NCBI GenBank assembly: GCA_032173965.1
Contig: JAVUNC010000019.1
Location: forward strand, 16,794,234-16,858,233
Reading direction: 5' to 3'
Length of the DNA stretch: 64,000 nucleotides
Origin: Sitta carolinensis
Lineage: Eukaryota; Chordata; Aves; Passeriformes; Sittidae
The position numbers and the translations under genes were made by a program. Below the pieces are notes generated by a model. That model was not told where the DNA came from. It made no database searches and saw nothing but the letters and a program-made list of their open reading frames with translations. Of the stretch, positions 52,801-64,000 are shown one piece after another. Every line of letters begins with the position of its first letter. Positions within the stretch are counted from its first letter, which is position 1.

Positions 52801-55239
52801 TCATCAATAAACAACCCCATGCTGTTACAGAAAAGGCACATTAAGTGTATGAGCAGGACTGTTCCCCCTGTGTCAGATGCAATAATCCAGCAAGCAGGAG
52901 CATTTGCTTTTGCCTGGGGTACTTCAAAGTTGGGCTGGACTGGGCTGAGTAGGAAAAGGAAGGCAGGGAGCCTGGTCCAAGGTCCAGAAGGCTTGATTTG
53001 CTAGGGAAGATGGAGGGGGTTTCATCCTCAGGCTGAAGACAACATTGTATTTCTCCCCAAAACACTGTCAGCTGCCGTGAAGGAAAGAAGCAATAATTTG
53101 GTCTTCCTGACCCTGGCAGTTCAGTTCCTGAACCTTTGGGCTAAATTGCTTCCATGGAAAATCAGGGCACTTTATTTTCAGTAACTAATCTGATACTAAG
53201 GGAATGTGAAAGACTGGAGCAGATTTCCTGGGAGAGGTCTGTGACTCTTTTAAAATAAGCTAGACCCAGTCAGGAATGGCCTATGCATGTCCTCCCCTAC
53301 CCAAGCCAGTGAACTAAATCTCTGGAAATCCATTCTAGACCTCTGGTTCTACTGGGGCTGATTTACACTAATCCACCAGCGTGAATCCAGGTTGACTTAA
53401 CTTAATCAGAGCCAGTAATCTTGACGGAAAGGGAACCTTGTCTTCTCAGCAATACAGCTCTAATTATCCACAGGTTTTTCATTTTGGAAGGATTGAACGT
53501 GTAAGTGTAACTTACTTGAGTAACAAGTATTAAATGTGTAAGCACAGAGAAGAACAGGGTAGGAAGGTGCATGCCACAACAAGTAAATCACAATATCTAA
53601 CTTGAAACTCACTTGATAATTAGTGTGCAAAGTACAAGTTGTTGATTTTGTTCCACTTTGCCTCAGCCCTTCAGTGATGGTTTGGAGGCTGATAGAGAGA
53701 ACAGGTTTCTGACAGCTCTCCAAGCAGCAGAAGTAGTACCACAAATAGGGAATAACCAAGGTAACTGGATTTTTTACTTGGCTTCTGAACTTGCTTTATA
53801 AACAAACTCCCAAGAAAGCAGTTTCACTGAATTCCCTTCATTAGGAGAACTGACTAATTGGTGGGACAACCAATGTCTAATGGGCTTGATGTCAGCTTCC
53901 TAAACCCAAGCTCTTGAAAATGTTAAGATTTCTTTGACAGAAATGTTCAAGTTCAAATGTTGTGGGATGATCAGTCAGCAGCATTATCCAAAGCCTGTCT
54001 GGCATATAACTGGCTCCTGGAACACTGGATTAGGACTCCAGACCCCTTGGCTTTCTCTTTTCCCCAGGTCTTACTCTGGAATACTCTGATCAGTTCTCAC
54101 ATCCATTGGAAAAGAGGCAGAGGAGTGGGAGACCTCTTCTGAAACAAGGATTCAGCCATAGCAGTGGGTATTTAAGGTTTTGATCAGTGTTTGAGGTTTG
54201 TTCCACTTGCCCAAGGCAAGAGAGGATTGTTTTTCATCTTCTCCTTGGAAGCACGGAGCTTTTCCCTTATCAGTATTTGCATCTGTTTGAATGTGTTTGT
54301 GCAGTGATGATCTTGGCACTCCAGTGGGCAATGGAATTTCAGCTGACCTGTGACACAGTACAGTGTAAAGGGCATCCAAGTGGCACAATGGAAACTTGGG
54401 AGTCATCCCTTGTTTAAAAAAAATATTTAAAAGGCCAAAATAACTCACCTACCCATAAGACATTGTTTCTCACAGTTGTGGTTTTTCATGCTTCTCATGA
54501 AGCTGATACAACGGCGTTGCCCATAGTTATTTTTTGCTATTTTTTTTCATCCCTAGGGAATGCTGAAATAAATTAGACACAATATAGCAAACTAATCTTT
54601 TGACTTCACGTTTCAGAGTTCCTGTGCTCTGGGATGTGGAATCCAGGCTCATTGGATAGATGCTGCCTGTGACAGTCACTGTTTCAGTGCTGTCTGCTCA
54701 CAGATGAGCAGCTATAAATGGCACAACTTCCCTCTCATGAGGTTGTGGGGACAGGCATTTGGATGGAAGAGTGTACCCCCCTTCGAGCTTGGCAAGGAGA
54801 AAGCTGTTCCACAGGGAAATCTGCCATTTGTAGAGATTATTTCTCCCCCCCTGCCTTGCACTTGTCAATTTGGAGATTGTCTCAGCTTATTTCAAAGTCA
54901 GTTTTAAGCCTTTAAAATGAGCTTTATAGTGATACACCAATAGGATGTTTATATATGCTTTTGGCATTATCTATTTAGAGAGATGAAAGCAAAAGTTAAC
55001 ACAAATTTCCTCTGTCTGTGACTAAAATTAAGGTAAAGAATTGTAAGGTAGGCCTGTGGCTCCGTGCTGTGTCCTGTGGTATGACACCAATAACATCCCA
55101 TAATTAATACAAATTAATTGGAATAATTGGTACAGATTGCAAATACAAGTGGTCTAGGGCAAAACTCAGCAGAGCCTGTGTGGCACCACCAGCCTCACTG
55201 CAGTGACCTCCACAGGCCTGGTGTAGTCTTGTTTCAGGC

Positions 55240-55273
55240 CTGATGTTTTGGTTTTCTGATGTTTTGGTTTTCT
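55240..55273. repeat. 16-bp tandem duplication
   Basis: CTGATGTTTTGGTTTT appears twice head to tail. A simple local duplication in gene-free sequence. Confidence 0.7.
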
Positions 55274-58200
55274 GGGGCTCTTTCCCAGGAAAATGTGATA
55301 AACATGAGGGAATGTTTTTGTAATAATATCTATGTTATTCCTTCCTTCGGAAAGGAGGGATTTCTTCTTGATATCCTTCTGGTTTGACCAGTGTGATTGA
55401 AGAGGTTTGCCTTTGTTTCACCAGTCACATTGGTCTGTGTAAAATGGTATATAAGGGAGAGCCATCCCTAATAAAAGGAGTCATTTTTAGCCTTCTGGAT
55501 CACAGAGTCTGTGTCATGTTATCTGAAACAGTGACAGGCTTGGTGCTGTCCCACCCTGGGACCAGTTCTGCCTCATCCTACTGTGCCTCTGTGCTTCCCT
55601 ATCTTTTGCATCTCCTCTGTACCTCATTGATGAACTCTCCAGTCAGGGGCTGCTGCTAGGTTATTCCCCCAAGGAAAAGCTGTGTGACAAGCACAGGATC
55701 CAGGTGTGTGTGTGATCTGCAAAGCCTTGGAAGTGTTGGGCTGTCTCCAGTGCAGGTGAGAAGCACGTGTGGCTCCACCTGCAAGTCTGGTGCAAGCAGA
55801 GCCTTGGAGCACAGCACCCATGAGGAGATCCTGCTCATACTGGGCAAGTCCCACCTGTCCTGAGACCTGTCACATCTACACTGTGTGTCTGGAGTATCCA
55901 GCACAGCCAGGACACACCATGGCATGCTCACTTGTGCATGGCTCAGTTTTAGACACAGGAAATTCCAGTCCTGCCTTTTTTTGTTGTTGCAGAAGTGAGT
56001 TGTAGAGATGCAGGTGATAGTAACCATGGCTTAAGAGTGTTGAGCTAATTATAGAGACACTTGAGCATGGCAAGCACGTCACAGGGTTCTGTATATGTTT
56101 GTATTGATTAAACTATTAACAAGAATAGCAAATCCCATTACACTAATCATTATTTTGCTTCCTTGCCTTCTCCTCCCTCTTTGTCCTCCCCTGAATACAA
56201 TGAACACATGAAGAGAAATTTCTCACCTCAGGCTGGCTGAAACACGTCCCAGTATTCAGGGTGGAGGTGGGTAATACTTGCTCTGGCTTCAGAGGAGCTG
56301 TTTTTGTGCCTGACCCCTGCTCAGGAGAGGAAAGTCAGGAGAAAAGTGTCCCCAAAAATAGAGAAAGACTGCTACTAAGGGAGTGACAATGCTGGAGAGT
56401 ATTTAACCGAAGGGGAGGCTCTCTTAGTATCTTTTGACAGGCATGCAGATATCCATAAAGGAATAATATTGGCTCGTAGATGAGTTATTAACATAATTTA
56501 AAGTGGTAAAAAATGTGTTCATGTAACCAGCTTCCCTCTGGTTCTCTGTCACCACTAACATTTTGGTTCTGTTAGGAATTAATTTTACAATGTTGCCCAG
56601 GAAAATCTGTACTATTTGAAGTCCAATTCTGCACTTTCTTTTAAAAGTTCAAATAATGGAAATACTGCAGTTAAGACTGAGGTGAAAGACAGGTCTTGGG
56701 TGATCAGTTGTTTCTGTTCTGAGTTGCAGGACATTGGATTTGGTGCTAAAGCTATTTTTGTTTTAGCGGACTTTTATAGCCCAATTATATTTTTATTAAA
56801 TGGATCAAAGTAATCTATTGAAAAACATGTTGGAATTGTTGGGTTTTGTCCTGAAAACATTCATCAAGACTTGGAATATTTTCAGGATTTTCTGAATCTG
56901 TAATTTTAATGGCTGTATGCTTGGGGAGATGTGTCTAAAAAGATGTTGCCAGACCCTTTTGGCCAGGTTTGTAGGCTTGAAAAGCCAGTTGCTTTCATTT
57001 TTTCGTGTTATACATTAGTGATGAAACATTCAACACTATTTAAGGAATTCAAATCCCTCATTCCCACCCAAAGTAAAAGAATCTGGGCATTCAGATCCCT
57101 TAGTCAGCTTCAGCAGTCTATAACTTCAGTGTTAGTTTGATATAAATAATTTGTATTAAACATACTTTTAAGTGCAGTTATATTATAATTTATCTCATGG
57201 TGGTATTGCTTCACAGTCATAATTTTATGCTTGCACACAGTAGTTCCCTGTATCCCAATGGACTGGAAAGATTTATAAACAAATGTAGGCCATTCCCAAG
57301 TCTTTGGGCCAGCAAAACTTCTGCTGGGGTCTTCAGGAGCTTTGCTCACATAATGTCTCCAATTTCAGTCTGTGAATGCTCCAGTGTACACAAGCAGGCA
57401 GCATCCTTTGCTTAAAGGTCACTTTGGAAGAGAAGCAGTAGCCATGCAGCAGCCCACACATGTCCCCTGCCATATTTTGGAGGAGAAAATAATGGTTATC
57501 AGCTGAAATTGTACAGGGTTATGTGCACAGAATGGGATTTTGCACTGAGGGAGTTAACAACGCTGGCTCAGAGCAGGGTTCTGACTAAAGGAGACATTTC
57601 CTGGGATGTTCTGCAGAATATATGGGCTTGGCATTATTCATGTAACTGGTTATTTGCCGAATGTGTAAAGACTAAAACCTCAAGCTTTTAATTCAGGATT
57701 TTTCTGCTTTAGCATGTTCTCTCTCAGTGCTTTGATGTTTCAGAATTAAAATGTTTGTTTTCTGTCTGATTTGATATTAAGCTGGTTTAATATCTTACAG
57801 AAGCTGTTTTGAAAGCTCGCTCTCCTTTCCCTCCCTAGATCCAGCTCCCTGGGAGTGTGACATCTCTTATCATCAGTCATGCAGTTCTGAGTTGTGGCTT
57901 TAGATAATGAAAACCAAGCCCTGGCGTTTTGCTTCCCAGCAGAGTTCTTCCTTTATTTCCTTTCACCTCAGATGTTTTTTTCCTCTGTGCATACCCCAGT
58001 GTGCACAGTACAGCATTGTAATGAACAACCCAAAATTTCAGTGTCTTGATGCTCTCTTCCTTACAGATTAGGCTTGCAAGGGAGTTGCAGACCTGTGTCA
58101 TGGTTCTGAAGGTGTTTTCTGTCTTCATCCACGGTTTTTTGTTGTCTTGCAATTGAAGCCACTGCTCATAATTCCCTGCTGCCAGGAGTTTGTCACTTCT

Positions 58201-59335
58201 GATCCCAGCTACACTCCTTTTTTTCATTGTGATGTGATAGTGCTAATGTGTAGTGCTCCGTGGGTTTCCTTCCTGGCTGAAAGACAGCAGGAGAGTTTTA
58301 GCGCTTCAGTGCTGCTCGTTCATTTCCCTGAGTTCACTCCTGCTGCTGTTCGGCTGCCTGTGCTGCCTCAGCCCAGCTGCTGCAGCAGCCACTGGTGACA
58401 CAGGGCAGGGGCTAACAGGCTGTATCCACCTCTGTGTTCCATGCAGCACTCAGAGCCTGCTCTGGTCCAGATCCAACACTCAGAATGGTTAAAGATGTTA
58501 CTGAGAACCAGACACCTGCAGTAGTGCTAGATGGAGAGCCAGGGACCCTCTCCCCTTTAGCAAGAAAAGATTAGACAGCCCAGTGGGGATACTGGCAGGT
58601 CATCTCATGAACTATATGGCTTTATATTTTCTGGTTTCTATTTTTTTTCTGTTTTCTCTCCTGTCCTAAATCCTGGACCAGAGAATCCATAGGGTGCTCT
58701 GGGTGCTTCCTTTCAAGCAGGGATGTTGGGGAACACAATTTCAATTGCTCTTCCAGCCACATGCTGGAGTAAATGGAATTCAAGGGCCTTTGGAGCCTGC
58801 AGCAGTGAGAATACAGGAACTGGGGAGAGATGGTCCAGCAATGAACAAGGGATAGGATATTTGGGGGGTTACCCTTTAAGAGCAACTATTGTGCATTTTA
58901 AAATGCAGTGAGATGCTGGAGAGCAGTTAGTGCCCTGCCTTGGTGTTGGAGACTGAGCTGGCTGGTCTTGTATTTGTTACTGAATTGAACCTTCTGCCAT
59001 GCCCTCAGGGTCACATTGATGCAGAAAGGCAGCATCCTTGAGGTGTCAGAGTGCAGGAGGTGCTCCTGGGCTGTTCTCCCAGAGGTCTCCCCACCACCTG
59101 GGTCCCCCTTCCCTGTCCCAGCAGAGGTAAAAGAGGTGCTGGTTACCTCTGGCAGGTGCTGCCTCACCTGTCAGTTTTTGGACTTCAGCAGAGGCACAAG
59201 CAGCTGTGGGCTTCTCTTCAGGAGACTCAGGACACAGGTCAGTGGGTGAAAGAGGACTGAGATGCACAGAGCTGCAAATAGAAATGTCACACTGTGTCAA
59301 CCACTAATTCAATAGCAAAGACAACATTAATGTGT

Positions 59336-59358
59336 AAAAAAAAAAAAAAAAAAAAAAA
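59336..59358. repeat. Poly-A tract (23 bp)
   Basis: Uninterrupted A run in gene-free sequence. A 17-bp A run also occurs at 45806-45822. Confidence 0.9.
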
Positions 59359-62086
59359 GAAAGCTATTTTCGCACAGCCTCTATGGGCTTTGAATTCCCA
59401 GAGTGAACATCCCGGAGGTACTGCACCCTGTCCCACTCCTACCACTGCTCTTTGCACCAGGGCTGTGGGGAAGGGTCTGTTCACAGGCTGAGCTCCCCCC
59501 ACACTGTGCAAATGTTCCTCAAACATGACCTGAGTCACAGAAGCCAGCAGCAGGAGGTTTAGCAGGGTGACATCAGTGCTGCTCCTGCCAGTGCTGGCTG
59601 CCTGAGATCCAGAGCAGGGTTTCTGGGGAATAAGGATAGGGGAGGAGAATCAGGCAGTTGGGAGAGAGATTTCTGGATTGTTTACCTCATTTTTCTGGGA
59701 CATATTCCACATCTAATACTTACCACTTGGGAAGGGAGGAGATGCCTACTTTTCCCTGCTCTTTCAAGGAGTATTTAGCTGCCTGCTCTTACAATTTTAT
59801 TTTTGTTATTGCTCTTTTATTAAGTGCACAGTCAGAGTTATCTCTTTCCCAGGGCAGGAACCTGCCTGTCTTGTGGAGGCTCTTAGAAGCCCAGGGAACA
59901 CCTTCCAATGGTGGCAGTCTCACAGAGGAGATTTCACATGCAGATAAAACTAAATATTATTGCTTGTCATTTATAATTGAGTAACTACAAATGAATGTGA
60001 CACATAAATAAATACAGCCATACTTTAATTAGAGGGCTACTTCTAATCTGGAAGCCTTCCTCCCTACAAACAACTAGTCCTGAAAACACAGTTCTTCCAA
60101 GTGGGTGCTAAAGCAGCAATATTTTCCATGGGAAGACCAAACCAGGAGAATTTCTGCCATCTGATAAAAGCCCAGTGCTGCCAGTTACTGAGTTGCATTT
60201 TGCTGATGGGAGCTGTGGGGTTTTCCTTTCTGTGTCAGGAGGAGGGAACTCAGCTGGTCCCTGGGAGAGTGGGAGCTTTGCAGAGCTGATTTTGCACATG
60301 TTGGCTCTGTCCTACCCAGGTAGTTTTGTTTAAAAGTCCAGTCTGAGAGAGCAACATTTTTCCAGAATATTAGCTAAAACCTTTAAACTCATATTTTAAG
60401 CTGTCCGTGACCAGCCCTGGTGAGAAGCGGCCACAAAGTAAGGCTTTGCTTTGGAAATTTTGGAAAGAATGCAAAGAAAAAATCCCCTGTATTGGCTGCA
60501 ACATTATAAAGACATTTCCCCCTCATCTAGACGTCGTCAGAGAAATGTAATATGTTCAGCTGTACCTGTCTGCAATAAGCAATTCCTGCGTGGAGCCTTG
60601 GAAGCCTTCTTCCCCTCACAGGAGGTTTTCCTCTCAAATAACCCGTGTGTGTCTGGTGCCCCTTCATCCCATATCAGGATCGACGGCTTCTTCATCTTCC
60701 CATACATGCCTGCCAATCAACAGGGGACAGCTGAGTTAACTCACCAGCTCATTCTTGGATTACCTGGTGAGGTTTCTCCAAAGACATAACGGGTACAGAA
60801 GAAATCTTGCCACTTGCAACTCATTCTAATTAAAAACCTGAAGGTAACGAGCTCAACAGCAGGGATCCTCACTGGGAAGGAGGGGCCAGAGTGTGCAACA
60901 CTCACAGCATTAGAAACAGAGCTGCTTCAAAGGTAGTTATTCCTCCCTGTGTCCACTAAAATGTGTTATTACATATCCCCTTGGAATTTCAAATCTTTAT
61001 TTTTTTATCATTTCCTTGAAGTTATTTTTACAAAAGCTTTGGAAGTGTTTCCATCAGTTATATGAAGAGGCTATCCAGAATAAACCAGAGAAAGCTGTGT
61101 TCTATGAACAACCTAATGCTCTTCAGAAAGTTCAGCAAGCCGCTGGAAAGTCGGATCATTTGCAGAAGGTCAAATCAATTTTATGATCAGACAAATGTTA
61201 GCAAATTGCTTTTCTTAGAAGCAAAGCAAGGGAAGTATTTTCCAAGAAATGTGCTCGAGGAAAAATCAAATTGCACTTATTAGAAACCACCACTGAATGA
61301 GACCTGTTCTCTTTAAGGCACTTATTTCCTATGTAATGCCAAGCCATTACATCCAAATATCACACAGGGGTATATTCAGGTACAAGAGTGTTTTACTCTG
61401 TAGAGACAATGAATCAAAACTGGGGCATTTCTGTCTCTGCTGTAGTGAATAATCTTTGAGAGGGAGGTTTTATCTGTTTGCTTGTGTAACTTCAAAATAG
61501 GGTGCCAAGGAGCTCTGACCCATGAGAATGCAGTGTCTTCTTAGGAGCCATATTTCTTTAAAACCTGGTGGCTGCTCCAGATTGTCTCCAGACAGTGCAT
61601 CCATGGGAGAGGGGAAAGGCTGGCTGCTGTTGGAGGAGATGGTGACTTCCTGCTTGAGGAAAGCAGTGCTCTGCCTGGCCTCGGTGAGAGAGAGCCACAA
61701 TAAGGTATGAAGGAAAATACCTGCCTAGTGTTCTAGCAAGAGCCCTAGAAAAGCTCCAGGTGACTTTTTTCTGGCCAAGAATTGTCCTTCTCAGCACTTT
61801 GCCTCTCTGCTTCTCAGAAAACAGAGCTAAGAGTCAGTGTCTTCTTTTACCTGCTGCCGTGGCTGAGCTGCAGAGTCAGTGCATCGACCTGTTTTGCATC
61901 AGTATCCACATGACTGACGCAGACAGACATGATCTGTGCCCTGGAGCTGGTGGCATGAATAAAAATCTGCTGCAGAGGTCTAAAGAGAGGGGTGCAGAGA
62001 GCAAATGGATGACAGGAGCAGTCTTCCTGTCACCTCTGTTTCCGGCATCCAAACATCTGGGGACTTTACTTCTGTCGCATTTCTAT

Positions 62087-62090
<4 letters not shown>

Positions 62091-62136
<46 letters not shown>
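62091..62136. repeat. Long poly-T tract (46 bp)
   Basis: The longest homopolymer in the window. No target-site duplication is obvious in the flanks, and no known element was recognised on its right-hand side. Confidence 0.9.
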
Positions 62137-62139
<3 letters not shown>

Positions 62140-63159
62140 TTGTAATCTATTCTCATATTTCTGCCTATATTTTTATTTTATGGACCTTACATAAATAACC
62201 CTGGAGTCTGCTGTTCTTGAATGGATGGATAAGAAGGACCCGGTCCCTCCCTTTGCAGTTTGATACCTGGTAAATTAGTTAATGTTGTGTGTATGGTGAT
62301 GGGAAATGCTCAGGAGTTTTCCATCAGTATGTTTATTCATTGGAAAATGTGCCCTCCATAATTTAAAACAGGATGGAAATTCAAATCTCTGATGAGAACT
62401 AAAAGCTTTCCTGATTTAGTGCAAGTCTTGGGTAGCAGCAAAATAGAGGAAATGGATTTTTAGTATATTTAATGCGAAACCACAGAGGTGGCCAAAGGGA
62501 AGGAGAGAAAGGCAAGCAACCTGAAAGGAGTTTTAGCTCTGGACTGGTGACATCTCAGTTAATTTAATAATGGCATTTAAAATGTGAGTGGGGAAAACAA
62601 GGCTGTAATGAAGGACAGGCACCTTGACTCTTACAGGAAAAGAGTAGTTCAAATCCAGCACAGGATTAGAAAAATCAAAAACTTTCTGGGGTATTATATT
62701 TTGGCTCTGCTCTAAGGTTTACATGGGCTTCTGTGGTGTTTGTTACGTTTGTATATCAAGGACAAGGCAGAATGGAATTTAAATGCCAATACTGAGATCT
62801 AGAGGGAAAGTCAAATGAGAAAAGCAGTCAGGTGTTGTGTCAGATAGATACATACAGGTGTAAATGTCTGGATTAACCACTGGGCATGGCTCTCTGGTGA
62901 GAAACGTTTATATGGGAGGAAACATGAATACTATTCATTATTGAAAATAACTATTTGTTGTGCCTCAGTCTGTTGGTTTAAAAAGTAACTCACATCCAGT
63001 CAGGGGTTAGAAATGAATGCTGCCTGGCAGGGTAATTTCTTATCAGACAGCTCATAGATTTCAAGCTATTTGACCAAACCAGAGCAGTGAATAGTTAACA
63101 ATAAATGTAGTTCTAGAAACCAGGAAAAAGCACCTAAGAAAAGAAAGAAGGTACTCAGG

Positions 63160-63219
63160 TTTTTTTTTGGTTTTTTTTTTTTGTTTTTTTTTTTGTTTTT
63201 TTTGTTTTTTTTTTTTTTT
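63160..63219. repeat. T-rich low-complexity tract punctuated by G
   Basis: About 60 bp of T runs (lengths roughly 7-15) separated by single or double G. Looks like an expanded, partly degenerated poly-T or a TTTTTTTG-type repeat. Confidence 0.85.
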
Positions 63220-64000
63220 GATGACATAGTCAGAAGAAATTATTTGACTAAGGATAATGAAGCATCAGGTCTAAAATGTTTTCACCACATGCATTTATAA
63301 TTCAGTAGATGTGAAAAACAGGTTGATTTTTAACCCTCTGGTGGCAGATGGTTGCCTGGCCTAAACTTATGCCATTTTTTTGAAGTCAGTATTATTAAGC
63401 CAGTTTACCAAGAGGTGAAATTCAGCTCTGTGTTGGGATTTTTAAGAGCTTTAGTGCCACAGGCTGTACCTGGCAGAGTTTTCCCCTCAGGACCTCCCCA
63501 GGAAAGGAGAGAAATATTGAAATAACAAAGTAAAGCTCCAGGGGCTGAGCTGAGCACAGACCTGGCCAAGTCCTCTGTCCTGCTGCAAGGAGAGCTCTGT
63601 ACAAGAGTTTGCTTTTGCCCCACCTTTTCCTACTGAAAATACCACACAATCCTTCTGTGTTACCTGGGAGTTTGCAGCACAAGTGTTGGGAAAACCGTTT
63701 GTTAAATGGAAATATGAAAAGAGTAGATTTTAAATAAATAATCTACTCAGACGTTGTGTAATCACAAAGATAATTTATTTGTATCAGGGAAGTGTTTAAT
63801 TATCATATACAGAAGTGTTCCATTTTTATGCATATTCAGTTTTACTACGTAATTCAAATTAAATCTCTAAGCATATGTGTTAGAACTGTTCAGCAGATTT
63901 CTGTCTCCAGACATTGTAATATGGGAAAGCAGAGCTTCAGAAATATTTTCTTTCTCTTGATTCCCTTTCCCTGTTAAAACTGGCATCTAGAAAACTTTTC

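Larger units (their letters stand above)
41480..64000. other. Gene-free right part of the window
   Basis: About 22 kb of AT-rich sequence upstream of the SDR gene. Both strands show only short, unrelated open frames, with no recognisable domains, splice-consistent exon series or RNA genes. It contains several poly-A/poly-T tracts, a small TTTA repeat at 43307-43318 and short tandem duplications. It could be intergenic, or an intron of a gene whose exons lie outside. Confidence 0.5.

Noticed and set aside
60451..60789. 112-codon plus-strand open frame with Arg-rich and hydrophobic parts
   Set aside because: No methionine context, no splice-consistent neighbours and no family resemblance.

Overview
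The window is vertebrate nuclear DNA, most likely from a bird. Exons carry GT-AG boundaries, introns range from about 70 bp to over 7 kb, and three CR1-type LINE fragments (the common avian repeat) are present. Promoters are GC-rich islands in an otherwise AT-rich background, with many poly-A/poly-T tracts. I saw no bacterial, plasmid, phage or CRISPR content. All three genes I recognise lie on the minus strand, so each reads from high to low coordinates.

Layout: (1) 24-2190: eight consecutive exons of a compact, GC-rich tubulin tyrosine ligase-like gene of the TTLL3/TTLL8 glycine-ligase type. The 3' part runs off the left edge and the first exon is unresolved. (2) 4406-20770: ANKEF1 (ankyrin repeat and EF-hand domain protein 1), rebuilt exon by exon: GC-island first exon at about 20.7 kb, main start ATG at 15419, stop at 4406. 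(3) 27757-41262: a complete four-exon membrane-anchored short-chain dehydrogenase of the SDR9C (BDH1/RDH/HSD17B2-like) group, 321 residues, starting in a second GC island. (4) 21.4-27.1 kb and 41.5-64 kb: no gene that I can support, only AT-rich sequence, homopolymer tracts and a few small tandem repeats.

TTLL3/TTLL8 enzymes modify axonemal tubulin, and ANKEF1 is generally reported as testis/cilium-enriched. Both genes have an RFX X-box-like palindrome at the 5' end (2588-2601 and 20763-20776), the usual signature of ciliary gene control. This shared arrangement is the most interesting thing I found. The SDR gene has no obvious link to it.

I did not find a previously undescribed biological system. 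The useful results are gene-structure details: a hidden C-terminal ANKEF1 exon, an in-frame N-terminal extension of ANKEF1, a 31-bp duplication carrying a second splice donor in the SDR gene, a NAGNAG acceptor and a frame-preserving 78-bp intron in the TTLL gene, and a two-tier GC-rich minisatellite beside the ANKEF1 promoter. All family assignments rest on remembered protein features, not on a database search.
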